64,000 nt of DNA. It comes from an uncultured Alistipes sp. (GTDB lineage: Bacteria > Bacteroidota > Bacteroidia > Bacteroidales > Rikenellaceae). A program made the translations under genes and the position numbers. The notes under the pieces were generated by a model. It worked only from the letters and a program-made list of their open reading frames with translations, was not told where the DNA came from and searched no databases. The stretch covers positions 124,001 through 188,000 of the forward strand of contig CALURC010000008.1 of the NCBI GenBank assembly GCA_944323075.1, written 5' to 3'. This document shows positions 27,789 to 36,479 of this stretch, one piece after another. The first letter of the stretch is position 1; the number at the start of each line of letters is the position of its first letter.

Positions 27789-29057
27789 ATGATGCAAAGT
27801 ATTGTTGTCGTTGTCATAGTCGTAGTGGTCTCGCTGACTCTATCGGCCTTTTTTTCGGGAATGGAGATCGCGTTTTTATCAGCCAACAAGCTGAAACTCG
27901 AAATCGAACGCAAAAAGAACCCGTTGTTCGGATTCATTGCCGGGATCTTTTCGAAATATCCGGGACAGTATATCACTACCATTCTGGTCGGCAACAACAT
28001 CGCTCTGGTCGTCTATTCGCTACAAATGAGCGTATTGATCCAGTTTCTACTGAGCAAGTGCGGATTTTCTGTCAGCGACGGAACCTCCTACCTGATCGAA
28101 ACCCTAATCTCAACGATCATCATTATCTTCACGGCAGAATTTCTTCCCAAAGCCATCGTCCGTCTGAATCCGAACTTCTATTACCGCAATTTCGCAGTTC
28201 CGGTCTATTTCTTTTATCTGCTGTTCTATCCGATCGCCCGACTGACAACCCTCATCTCCTTGGGCTTTTTCCGGATACTTGGTTTTCCCGTAAGGAAAAA
28301 ACGTAATGTCGGCTCATTCGATCGAACTGACCTTGCCCTTCTGATTGACAAAGCCTCTGAAAACCGGGAACCGCAGAACGAAAAAGACATTCGGCTGTTT
28401 CAAAACGCGCTGGATTTTTCCGAACGACTTGTCCGCGATTGTATGACCCCCCGTATCGATATCGAAGCCATTGACCAAAACTGCTCGGTCGAGGAAGCCC
28501 GCCAACGCTTCGTAGACACCCAATTTTCAAGGCTGCTAATTTATGACGGCAACATCGACCACATCATCGGTTTCGTCCACAACAAAAGTCTGTTACAATA
28601 CCCACAGACTATACTCGATGTACTGAAAAAAGTTGAATATGTCCCCGAGAGCATGCCAACCCGCAGGTTGCTCTCGATCTTCATAAAAAAACGCCACTCT
28701 GTCGCAGTCGTTATCGATGAATTCGGCGGAACGGCCGGAATGGTCACCATAGAGGATATCCTCGAAGAGATCTTCGGAGAGATTGAGGACGAACACGACT
28801 CTCAGGAACTGGTCGAGAAGAAGATCAACGACCGGGAATATCTCTTCTCAGGACGTCTCGAAATCGAGGCAATCAACGAAAAATATGGCATCGGACTCCC
28901 AGAGAGCGACGATTACGACACCCTGGCCGGATATGTCATTTCGGTCTACCAAGGCATACCCGAAGCCGGCGAAACCATCCTGACCGACCGCATGCGAATC
29001 CGTATCCTACGAACAGATGCTTCAAAAATTGAATTGCTCCGCATAACTTTGATTTAA
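27789..29057 (+). CDS. CNNM/HlyC/CorC family membrane protein
   Basis: A 422-residue membrane protein. A DUF21/CNNM membrane domain (residues 1-185, about four helices, with FFSGMEIAFLSANKLKLE) is followed by two CBS domains (about 205-325; DCMTPRIDIEAI and VVIDEFGGTAGMVTIEDILEEI). A CorC/HlyC C-terminal domain covers about 340-420. Members are linked to magnesium or cobalt handling; the gliding protein GldE is in the same family, but the usual gldE neighbours are not here. A PpiD-like foldase gene follows, an order I recall from other Bacteroidales. Confidence 0.92.
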   Translation: MMQSIVVVVIVVVVSLTLSAFFSGMEIAFLSANKLKLEIERKKNPLFGFIAGIFSKYPGQYITTILVGNNIALVVYSLQMSVLIQFLLSKCGFSVSDGTSYLIETLISTIIIIFTAEFLPKAIVRLNPNFYYRNFAVPVYFFYLLFYPIARLTTLISLGFFRILGFPVRKKRNVGSFDRTDLALLIDKASENREPQNEKDIRLFQNALDFSERLVRDCMTPRIDIEAIDQNCSVEEARQRFVDTQFSRLLIYDGNIDHIIGFVHNKSLLQYPQTILDVLKKVEYVPESMPTRRLLSIFIKKRHSVAVVIDEFGGTAGMVTIEDILEEIFGEIEDEHDSQELVEKKINDREYLFSGRLEIEAINEKYGIGLPESDDYDTLAGYVISVYQGIPEAGETILTDRMRIRILRTDASKIELLRITLI

Positions 29058-29099
29058 ACACGCTCCTTAAATGACAAAAATCGTGTTTATTGCACACGT

Positions 29100-29133
29100 T
29101 TTGTTCTTGGAATAAAGATTTTTACTATCTTTG
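29100..29133 (+). promoter_or_regulatory. Promoter of the PpiD-like gene
   Basis: TTTG at 29100-29103 and TATCTTTG at 29126-29133, 22-bp spacer, 47 bp before the ATG. Confidence 0.65.
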
Positions 29134-29180
29134 GAGCTCGTTATACTATCAAAAACGGAAAACAAAAACTAAATTTTAAT

Positions 29181-31244
29181 ATGGCAACATTAAACACATT
29201 GAGAACACGGGGCGGAGTTATCGTCTCCATCGTAATCGGTATAGCCTTGCTGTCGTTCCTACTCGGAGATTTCGGAACCTCCGGGGCCAATATGATGAAC
29301 GAAAGAAAAATGCAAGTCGGTAAAATAAACGGCGAAAAAATCGGATATACCGACTTCTCAAACCAACTCGACTACCGTAAAAACATATTGGAAACGCTGT
29401 CTGGTTCCACCCTTACTTCCGAACAACAAGATAATATACAAAATCAGGTATGGGAGAACATGGTTATGGAATATGCCTGGATGCCTGGTTTTGAAGAGAT
29501 CGGATTAAATGTTACGGATAAAGAACAACTCGACATGATCAATGGTTCTTTTATATCACCGATCATCCGAATGTATTTTTCTGATCCGAACACAGGTGCG
29601 TATAATGGAACCATCGTTCAGGATTTTGTAGCCAATATCAGCAAGGATCCTACGGGACGTAGTGCCATGATCTGGAACTTTTTTAAAGAACAGATGATCC
29701 AGGAACGGCTTTTCTCCAAATACCTCAATCTGGTTGCTCAAGGAATGTATGTCAATGACCTCGAGGTAGAACAGGGTGTAGCCAATGCAGATGTATCGAG
29801 CTCGATCTCCTACATCATGAGAGAATACACCGCCATTGCCGACTCAACGATTACCGTTCCTGAAGCAGACATCCAAAAATACTACGATGCACATAAAAAC
29901 AGCTTCCGGCAAGCAAGTTCTCGCGATGTTGAATATGTCCTGTTTGACGTTCTCCCTTCGGAAGCAGACTATGCAGAAGCAGAAAAAACAATCAACAATA
30001 TAGCTGAAGAGTTTTCGGCAAGCGAAACACCGTTCCAATACGCCGTACTCAACTCTCAGGAACAACCCGACAAAACGTATCGTTCAGAGGAGGAGCTCCC
30101 CAGTGAAATGGCAACTTTCGCATTCGGGAAAGACCAACCTGCGATGTATGGCCCAGTAAAAGAGGGTGACGTCTATACGCTGGCCCGGGTTGCTGATGTG
30201 AAGATGATCCCGGATTCATTGGGTGCACGTCACATCTTGATCGGAGCCGGTGAAACGGAACGTGCAGACAGCATTGTAACAGCATTGAAGGGAGGTGCAT
30301 CGTTCGACGAGCTCTCCAAACTCTATTCTCAAGATCAGGCTGCCGCTGCAAACGGAGGTGACCTCGGAATCTTCACCGCAGACCGCATGGTTCCCGAATT
30401 CTCAGAAGCAGTGATCAACACAAACAAAGGTGAATATTTTACTGTAGAGACTCAGTTCGGACTACATATCGGCGAAGTGACCTACAAGAGTACCCCAAAG
30501 AAAAAAGTACAGTTGGCTACAATCGTATACCGTATCGATCCGAGCGATGCAACCCAGCAGGATATTTATGCCAAAGCAAGTAAATTCGTAGGTGAGGTTG
30601 CCGGATCGTATGAGAATTTCGAGAAAGCAGCTGAAGACAATTCATTGTCAAAACGTGTCGTACGAATCAAAAATACAGACCGAAATATCAACGGGTTAAA
30701 TAACTCTCGCGAAGTAGTCCGTTGGGCTTTCAACGGCAAGAAAGGAGATGTATCTTCAATCCTTGAGGTTGATGGAAACTACTTAATCGCTGCAATTACG
30801 GGAGTATCCGAAGCAGGAATCGCTCCGAAAGAAGCTGTTGCTTCTCAAATTACAGCAATCCTTCGTGCTAAAATGAAAGGCGAAATGCTGACAAAAGAGA
30901 TGACGGGAAGCTCATTGGCGGAAGTTGCAAGCAAATACAATCTGGAAGAAAAACAGGCTTCCGACATAGAGTTTAACACCCTTTACATCGAAGGCGTCGG
31001 AGCTGAAGCTAAATTGATCGGTGCCGTAACCGGAGCCCCCGAGAATACGGTTTCAAAACCGGTAACAGGGATCAATGGCATCTATCTGTTTGACGTAACC
31101 TCTCGCAAAACACTCGATAACGTAACTCCTGAAAGCGAAAGAGTTCGTTTGGAAGCTAATGCCGAATCCTACATCAGCGAACGGCTCATGCAGGCCTTGA
31201 TGGACCAGAGCGACATCACCGATAATCGGGTAAAATTCTTCTAA
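29181..31244 (+). CDS. PpiD-like periplasmic peptidyl-prolyl isomerase (SurA-N/rotamase)
   Basis: A 687-residue foldase anchored by one N-terminal helix (residues 12-32, IVSIVIGIALLSFLLGDFG). A SurA-N/PpiD chaperone region follows (about 40-250). A parvulin rotamase domain is near 340-440 (GARHILIGAGETERADSI, then GGDLGIFTADRMVPEFSEAV and TQFGLHIGEV). A second, degenerate rotamase-like region follows. The role is folding of outer-membrane and exported proteins. It has its own promoter and terminator. Confidence 0.92.
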   Translation: MATLNTLRTRGGVIVSIVIGIALLSFLLGDFGTSGANMMNERKMQVGKINGEKIGYTDFSNQLDYRKNILETLSGSTLTSEQQDNIQNQVWENMVMEYAWMPGFEEIGLNVTDKEQLDMINGSFISPIIRMYFSDPNTGAYNGTIVQDFVANISKDPTGRSAMIWNFFKEQMIQERLFSKYLNLVAQGMYVNDLEVEQGVANADVSSSISYIMREYTAIADSTITVPEADIQKYYDAHKNSFRQASSRDVEYVLFDVLPSEADYAEAEKTINNIAEEFSASETPFQYAVLNSQEQPDKTYRSEEELPSEMATFAFGKDQPAMYGPVKEGDVYTLARVADVKMIPDSLGARHILIGAGETERADSIVTALKGGASFDELSKLYSQDQAAAANGGDLGIFTADRMVPEFSEAVINTNKGEYFTVETQFGLHIGEVTYKSTPKKKVQLATIVYRIDPSDATQQDIYAKASKFVGEVAGSYENFEKAAEDNSLSKRVVRIKNTDRNINGLNNSREVVRWAFNGKKGDVSSILEVDGNYLIAAITGVSEAGIAPKEAVASQITAILRAKMKGEMLTKEMTGSSLAEVASKYNLEEKQASDIEFNTLYIEGVGAEAKLIGAVTGAPENTVSKPVTGINGIYLFDVTSRKTLDNVTPESERVRLEANAESYISERLMQALMDQSDITDNRVKFF

Positions 31245-31265
31245 ACTTTTTGTTAGAAAAATATA

Positions 31266-31305
31266 AACGAGGACGGTTTCAAAAAACTGTCCTCGTTCTT
31301 TTTAA
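31266..31305 (+). terminator. Terminator of the PpiD-like gene
   Basis: AACGAGGAC (31266-31274) pairs with GTCCTCGTT (31289-31297), with an inner GGTTT/AAACT extension and a T-rich run. Confidence 0.8.
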
Positions 31306-31494
31306 TTTAATGTCCCTTTCAAATCAGGACATAATAGACATCCTCCCCCCTCCCATACTTACTTTTTCTTTTACCCCATCTGTTTCATTCACACCTGCCA
31401 ACTATTACTCTAAAATCGTTTCAGATGGAATAACAAAATCTTCAAAATATCCGTATTACAAAAAGAATGTCACATTTTTAATTTTGGATGAAAT
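31306..31494. other. Non-coding stretch between the PpiD-like gene and the SUF promoter
   Basis: AT-rich with a pyrimidine-rich tract (31336-31385). ATGTCC (31310-31315) and GGACAT (31327-31332) form a short inverted repeat. The 114-codon plus-strand frame across it has no domain and runs through the terminator, so I do not call it a gene. I see nothing else. Confidence 0.5.
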
Positions 31495-31526
31495 TTTGCA
31501 GGATCACATCTTAAAAGCTACCTTTG
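31495..31526 (+). promoter_or_regulatory. SUF operon promoter
   Basis: TTTG (31495-31498), 20-bp spacer, TACCTTTG (31519-31526): a full consensus match. The leader is about 110 nt and starts with GTGTCGG (31533-31539), which can pair with CCGACAC (31573-31579). No IscR- or Fur-like site was recognised. Confidence 0.75.
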
Positions 31527-31642
31527 TGGGCAGTGTCGGACAGATCTTTGCACATGAACCAATACGGTCGAACCGACACACGAACGGCTCATAAAAGCGT
31601 GAACCGCAAACCTATTGTCGAGTGCTAAAATGAGAGTTTCGA

Positions 31643-33088
31643 ATGGAAGAACAAAATGAAATATTACGCGAAGTTACCGACGGTGAATACAAATACGGAT
31701 TCGTAACCGATATCGAAACTGAAATGCTACCGAAAGGATTGAACGAGGCCATCGTCCGTTCGATCTCGGAGAAAAAAGGCGAACCCGAGTGGATGACCGA
31801 TTTCCGAATCAAGGCCTACCGCCACTGGAAAACCCTTTCCATGCCTCGTTGGCCCCATTTGGATCTTCCGGAAATAGATTTTCAAGACATTATCTACTAC
31901 GCCGCACCAAAGCCAAAACCCAAACTTTCCAGCATGGATGAGGTCGATCCGGAGCTGAAAGCTACGTTCGACAAATTGGGAGTACCTCTCGAAGAGCAAA
32001 TGGTGCTGGCCGGTGTAGCCGTCGATGCCGTCATGGACTCCGTATCGGTCAAAACCACCTTCCGGGAAACTTTGGCTGAAAAGGGGATCATCTTCTGCTC
32101 TTTTTCTGAAGCTTTGAAAGATCACCCCGACCTGGTAAAAAAATATATGGGAAGCGTTGTTCCTTATACAGACAACTTTTTTGCCGCACTGAATGCCGCT
32201 GTCTTTTCGGACGGATCGTTCTGCTATATTCCGAAAGGGGTACGCTGTCCGATGGAGCTGAGTACCTATTTCCGGATCAACGCCGCGGGAACCGGACAGT
32301 TCGAACGTACGCTGATCGTCGCCGACGAAGGAGCATACGTCAGCTATATGGAGGGTTGTACGGCTCCTCAACGCGACGAGAACCAGCTGCATGCCGCAGT
32401 AGTCGAAATCGTTGTCATGAAGGATGCCGAAGTAAAATATTCGACCGTACAGAACTGGTATCCGGGCGACAAGGAGGGTAAAGGCGGTATCTACAACTTT
32501 GTCACCAAACGAGGCATCTGTAAAGGGGAAAACGCCCGCTTGTCATGGACCCAGATCGAGACCGGTTCGGCCCTTACGTGGAAATATCCGAGTTGTATTC
32601 TGGCCGGAGACAACTCCTCCGGCGAGTTCTATTCGGTAGCCGTCACCAACAACTTCCAGCAGGCCGATACGGGAACAAAGATGATCCACCTCGGACGCAA
32701 CACCCGCAGCCGCATCGTCAGCAAAGGAATATCGGCCGGACAGAGCCAGAACAGCTACCGCGGATTAGTCAAGGTTTCGGCCAAAGCCGAAGGTGCCCGA
32801 AACTATTCGCAATGCGATTCGCTGCTGATTGGCGACAAATGCGGCGCACACACATTCCCCTACGTCGAGGTCGACAATCGTTCGGCTATTGTCGAACACG
32901 AGGCCACCACGTCGAAGATCAGCGAAGACCAGCTTTTCTATTGTAAACAGCGCGGTCTGTCGACCGAGGATGCAGTCGGGCTGATCGTGAACGGATACGC
33001 CCGGGAAGTGTTGAACAAACTGCCGATGGAGTTCGCCGTAGAGGCTCAAAAACTGCTGTCGATCAGTCTCGAAGGAAGTGTAGGTTAA
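31643..33088 (+). CDS. sufB: Fe-S cluster scaffold SufB
   Basis: Scaffold core of the SufBCD iron-sulfur assembly complex. 481 residues. The N-terminal helical part is followed by the beta-helix, with [21 protein letters not shown] near 235, [18 protein letters not shown] near 350 and the C-terminal [22 protein letters not shown]. First gene of the operon, directly behind the promoter. A 90-bp gap then separates it from the SPFH gene, whereas sufC, sufD and sufS are tightly packed. Confidence 0.97.
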   Translation: MEEQNEILREVTDGEYKYGFVTDIETEMLPKGLNEAIVRSISEKKGEPEWMTDFRIKAYRHWKTLSMPRWPHLDLPEIDFQDIIYYAAPKPKPKLSSMDEVDPELKATFDKLGVPLEEQMVLAGVAVDAVMDSVSVKTTFRETLAEKGIIFCSFSEALKDHPDLVKKYMGSVVPYTDNFFAALNAAVFSDGSFCYIPKGVRCPMELSTYFRINAAGTGQFERTLIVADEGAYVSYMEGCTAPQRDENQLHAAVVEIVVMKDAEVKYSTVQNWYPGDKEGKGGIYNFVTKRGICKGENARLSWTQIETGSALTWKYPSCILAGDNSSGEFYSVAVTNNFQQADTGTKMIHLGRNTRSRIVSKGISAGQSQNSYRGLVKVSAKAEGARNYSQCDSLLIGDKCGAHTFPYVEVDNRSAIVEHEATTSKISEDQLFYCKQRGLSTEDAVGLIVNGYAREVLNKLPMEFAVEAQKLLSISLEGSVG

Positions 33089-33141
33089 CGTAGAAAGATC
33101 TGTGAATAATGTTTGTTTTTTCAAATAATTTTTATACTATC

Positions 33142-33162
33142 GTGATATCCAGATAATATCAC
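33142..33162. promoter_or_regulatory. Palindrome between sufB and the SPFH gene
   Basis: GTGATAT (33142-33148) and ATATCAC (33156-33162), perfect 7-bp arms with a 7-bp spacer, 17 bp before the SPFH start codon. A TTTG (33112-33115) and an AT-rich stretch with TAATTTTT precede it. It could be an operator for the ribbon-helix-helix protein two genes downstream; inference. Confidence 0.4.
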
Positions 33163-33178
33163 CTAAAGATAGATTATT

Positions 33179-34129
33179 ATGGAAAACAAAGAGAAACTGT
33201 TCAAAGGATTGAAGATCTCCGGTTTCGTGATGATCGTGTTCGCGCTGTGTCTGCTCGGAGGAGGCATCTGGCTGATGATGGAGAATCTGTTCTTAGGGGG
33301 AGGAGCCTGTCTGATCCTTTTCCTGCTCAGTCTGTTCGGATTCTTCATGATCGAACCGAACGAAGCGCGGGTCATGCTCTTTTTCGGAGTCTATCGGGGA
33401 ACGCTCAACCAAAACGGATTCTGGTGGGTAAACCCCTTCTATGTCAAGAAAAAAATTACCTATCGGGCACGGAATCTCGATGTCGAACCGATCAAGGTAA
33501 ACGATAAAGCGGGTAATCCGGTCATGATCGGTCTGGTACTGGTCTGGAAGGTAAAGGATACCTACAAGGCGATGTTCGAGATCGACAGTCAGGAGACCGC
33601 CGGGACAAAAACGATCCAGACAAAGCAGGGTGCTGTCGCAGTACAACAACGCGAAACGTTAGCCACACGAATGGCCGCCTACCAGAATTTTGTCGCCATA
33701 CAAAGCGATGCTGCACTGAGAAATCTGGCAGGCGAATATGCCTACGATAATAACGAGACATCGGATGAGATCACGCTACGTTCGGGAGGAGAGGAGATCA
33801 ACAGCCGACTGGAAGTTGAATTGAACAACCGGCTGGCAATCGCCGGCATTGAAGTGGTCGAGGCCCGGATCAACTATCTGGCCTACGCCCCGGAAATCGC
33901 AGCGATCATGTTGCGCCGCCAACAAGCTGCCGCAATCATCTCTGCACGCGAAAAGATTGTTGAAGGAGCGGTCACGATGGTTCGGATGGCCCTTGACAAA
34001 TTGGCGGACGAAAAGATCGTCGATCTGGACGAAGATAAAAAAGCGGCTATGGTAAGCAATTTGCTCGTCGTACTATGCGCCGACGAACAGGCCAAGCCGG
34101 TCGTAAATACGGGAACTTTACATCAATAA
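33179..34129 (+). CDS. SPFH/band-7 domain membrane protein
   Basis: A 316-residue protein. Two hydrophobic segments occur at about 13-33 and 39-57, then an SPFH (stomatin/prohibitin) domain at about 60-230 (EPNEARVMLFFGVYRGTL, YRARNLDVEPIKVNDKAGNP, and RLAIAGIEVVEARINYLAYA). A C-terminal helical oligomerisation region follows (IAAIMLRRQQAAAIISAREKI). Such proteins form membrane microdomains or scaffold membrane proteases. It is not a known SUF component, yet it lies between sufB and sufC. The ribbon-helix-helix gene follows 16 bp later; I recall this pairing from other Bacteroidota genomes. Confidence 0.9.
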   Translation: MENKEKLFKGLKISGFVMIVFALCLLGGGIWLMMENLFLGGGACLILFLLSLFGFFMIEPNEARVMLFFGVYRGTLNQNGFWWVNPFYVKKKITYRARNLDVEPIKVNDKAGNPVMIGLVLVWKVKDTYKAMFEIDSQETAGTKTIQTKQGAVAVQQRETLATRMAAYQNFVAIQSDAALRNLAGEYAYDNNETSDEITLRSGGEEINSRLEVELNNRLAIAGIEVVEARINYLAYAPEIAAIMLRRQQAAAIISAREKIVEGAVTMVRMALDKLADEKIVDLDEDKKAAMVSNLLVVLCADEQAKPVVNTGTLHQ

Positions 34130-34145
34130 AGGCAAAACGTTTCGG

Positions 34146-34337
34146 ATGGCCGGCGAGGGAGAACAGAAGACATTTGTACTCCAGATCGATGCCCGACGGA
34201 TGGAGGCGATCGAGAAGTGGGCTGCAGATGAGTTTCGCAGTGTCAACGGGCAGTTGCTCTACATCATCGATCAGGCTTTGAAGAAGAACCGGCGATGGAA
34301 AGAGACGGAAACGAAGGTTGCCGAAGAGAACGAATAA
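34146..34337 (+). CDS. Arc-like ribbon-helix-helix DNA-binding protein
   Basis: A 63-residue protein. The strand KTFVLQIDA is followed by two helices (RRMEAIEKWAADEF and SVNGQLLYIIDQALKKNRR), the Arc/MetJ-type ribbon-helix-helix pattern, with a charged tail. Such proteins bind DNA as dimers at inverted or direct repeats. It is not next to a recognisable toxin; its partner is the SPFH gene upstream. It may autoregulate through the palindrome at 33142-33162. Confidence 0.8.
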   Translation: MAGEGEQKTFVLQIDARRMEAIEKWAADEFRSVNGQLLYIIDQALKKNRRWKETETKVAEENE

Positions 34338-34414
34338 TTTTAATTAAGAAGGGTGGTTCGATGATCGAAACGTAACAGTGAATCGGACACCCGTAGGGAT
34401 AAAACAGATACTAT

Positions 34415-35167
34415 ATGTTGGAGGTTCGAAATTTGCATGCCACCGTAGACGGAAAGGAGATTCTCCGAGGAATCAACCTGACGGTGCGTGCCGGAGAGGT
34501 CCATGCGATCATGGGACCGAACGGATCGGGAAAAAGTACCTTTGCATCGGTACTCGCAGGAAACGAAAAATATGAAGTAACAGGAGGCGAAGTTCTTTTC
34601 GACGGCAAGGACCTGCTGTCGATGAGCATCGAAGAGCGCGGACGTGCCGGACTGTTTTTGGGATTTCAATATCCGGTCGAGATTCCCGGAGTGAGCATGG
34701 CCAACTTTCTGAAATATGCTCTGAACGAAAAGCGGAAATATCAGGGATTGGAGCCCCTTTCGTCGGCGGAATTTCTGCGTATGATGCGCGAAAAGGCCAA
34801 AATCGTCGAGATTGACAGCAAACTAACCAGCCGTTCGGTGAATGAGGGTTTTTCGGGAGGAGAGAAGAAGAAGAACGAGATCTTCCAAATGGCCATGTTC
34901 GAACCAAAACTGGCGATCCTCGACGAAACCGACAGCGGGCTCGACATCGATGCCCTGCGTATCGTGGCGACCGGAGTGGCCAAGCTCAAACGCCCCGACA
35001 ACGCTACGATTGTCATCACACACTACCAACGGTTGCTCGACTACATCGTTCCCGATGTTGTGCATGTACTCTACAAAGGCCGTATCATCTACTCGGCCGG
35101 TAAAGAGCTGGCCTTGAAACTCGAGGAACAAGGATACGACTGGCTGATCAATCAATATGAAAAGTAA
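34415..35167 (+). CDS. sufC: Fe-S assembly ATPase SufC
   Basis: ABC-type ATPase that drives conformational change in SufBD. 250 residues. Walker A GPNGSGKST is at residues 34-42, the signature is FSGGEKKKNEIFQM near 150 and Walker B is LAILDETDSGLD near 170; the SUF-typical Asp-Glu-Thr-Asp-Ser is present. A 13-bp palindrome TTCGATGATCGAA (34357-34369) lies in the 77-bp gap before it. It overlaps or abuts sufD. Confidence 0.97.
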   Translation: MLEVRNLHATVDGKEILRGINLTVRAGEVHAIMGPNGSGKSTFASVLAGNEKYEVTGGEVLFDGKDLLSMSIEERGRAGLFLGFQYPVEIPGVSMANFLKYALNEKRKYQGLEPLSSAEFLRMMREKAKIVEIDSKLTSRSVNEGFSGGEKKKNEIFQMAMFEPKLAILDETDSGLDIDALRIVATGVAKLKRPDNATIVITHYQRLLDYIVPDVVHVLYKGRIIYSAGKELALKLEEQGYDWLINQYEK

Positions 35168-36479
35168 GACGATGAACGGAGCTTTGGAGAAAAAATGGGT
35201 CGATCTCTATCTGGCCAATGCCGACATCATTGCTGAGGGATTACCTCCGGTGATCAATCGGGCACGTGCCGAAGCTTTGGAGATCTTCAATCTGTCGGGA
35301 TTTCCGGCCAAAGGATCGGCCAACGGCGATAGATACCACTATACCGACCTGCAACGCCTGTACGACCGGGATTTCGAATACTACTTCATGCCGTCCTACC
35401 GGCACGTAACCTTACCCCCGGCAAGAGACGAACACTATGCGGTGTCGTTTCTGAACGGTTTTTGCATCGACTCGGAAGCCCTGACTCGCTTAGATAACGG
35501 AGTCATATTCGGATCTTTGGCCACAGCCGCCCGGGAAGTTCCCGAATTGGTCGAAAAGGCTTATAACCGATTGGCCGGGCAAGAAAACGATGCCATCACC
35601 GCTTTCAACACGGTGTTTGCTCAAGACGGAGTCTTCGTCTACGTTCCCCAAAACATCCAAGTGGAGCGTCCGATCGATATTCGATTCGCCTACTATGCCG
35701 AAGGGGAGTCGCTTGCCGGATTTACACGGAACCTGCTCCTTTTCGAACCGGGCAGCCAAGCCCAGATCCTCATGGAAAATCTGTCGCTGAACGAAGGTGC
35801 ATATTGCGATTGCGCAGTCAGTGAAATATCGGTCGGCGAACGAGCCCATATCGAATTTGTTGAAGATTATCGATTGAATGTAAATTCGGCTTCGATCTCC
35901 TCGAACTATGCCCGACAACAGACAGACAGTCACCTCTATTCGCTTTCGGTTGCATTGGACGGACAACTGATCCGTGGAGACCGCCGGGTCGAATTAAACG
36001 GAGCAGGCGCCGACAACCACATGGACGACCTGATGCTCTGCAGCGAAGGACAACACATCGACTTCACGACCGATATTCGGCATACGGCTCCCGATTGTAC
36101 GAGTAAAGAGTCGTTCCGAGCCATCGCCTCCGGAGACGGACGAGGCATCTTCTGCGGGCGGATCTATGTGGCTCCGGGCGCACAACGGACCCAAGCCTTC
36201 CAACAGAGCAACAACCTGTTGCTGAGCGAAAATGCCCATATCGATGCCAAGCCGCAACTGGAAATATACGCCGACGATGTAAAATGTAGCCACGGTGCGA
36301 CGGTCGGTCAGCTGAACGAAGAGGCCGTGTATTATATGCGGCAACGGGGTATCTCGGAGGAGACCGCCCGTCGGCTGCAGATCATCGGATTTGTCGGACA
36401 ACTGCTCGGTCACATTCCGATTGCTGCCGTTATCGAACAATTCGAAACCCTCGTCACCGAGAAAATAGAACGAATGTAA
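35157..36479 (+). CDS. sufD: Fe-S assembly protein SufD
   Basis: Partner of SufB in the SufBC2D complex, 440 residues. N-terminal helices are followed by a right-handed beta-helix. The conserved KCSHGATVGQLNEEAVYYMRQRG near 375 contains the functional His. The start could be 35157 (11-bp overlap with sufC) or Met6 at 35172. The stop overlaps the sufS start in TAATG, indicating translational coupling. Confidence 0.95.
   Translation: MKSKTMNGALEKKWVDLYLANADIIAEGLPPVINRARAEALEIFNLSGFPAKGSANGDRYHYTDLQRLYDRDFEYYFMPSYRHVTLPPARDEHYAVSFLNGFCIDSEALTRLDNGVIFGSLATAAREVPELVEKAYNRLAGQENDAITAFNTVFAQDGVFVYVPQNIQVERPIDIRFAYYAEGESLAGFTRNLLLFEPGSQAQILMENLSLNEGAYCDCAVSEISVGERAHIEFVEDYRLNVNSASISSNYARQQTDSHLYSLSVALDGQLIRGDRRVELNGAGADNHMDDLMLCSEGQHIDFTTDIRHTAPDCTSKESFRAIASGDGRGIFCGRIYVAPGAQRTQAFQQSNNLLLSENAHIDAKPQLEIYADDVKCSHGATVGQLNEEAVYYMRQRGISEETARRLQIIGFVGQLLGHIPIAAVIEQFETLVTEKIERM

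Noticed and set aside
27194-28306. A 370-codon plus-strand frame across the DUF486 gene and the start of the CNNM gene
   Set aside because: Arg/His/Ser-rich, low-information protein that is antisense to one real gene and out of frame with another; no domain pattern.
31250-31594. A 114-codon frame between the PpiD-like gene and sufB
   Set aside because: It runs through a terminator hairpin and the SUF promoter, with no family features.
34146-34337. Antitoxin of a toxin-antitoxin pair
   Set aside because: It is RHH-type, but the neighbour is an SPFH membrane protein and not a RelE/VapC/HipA-like toxin.
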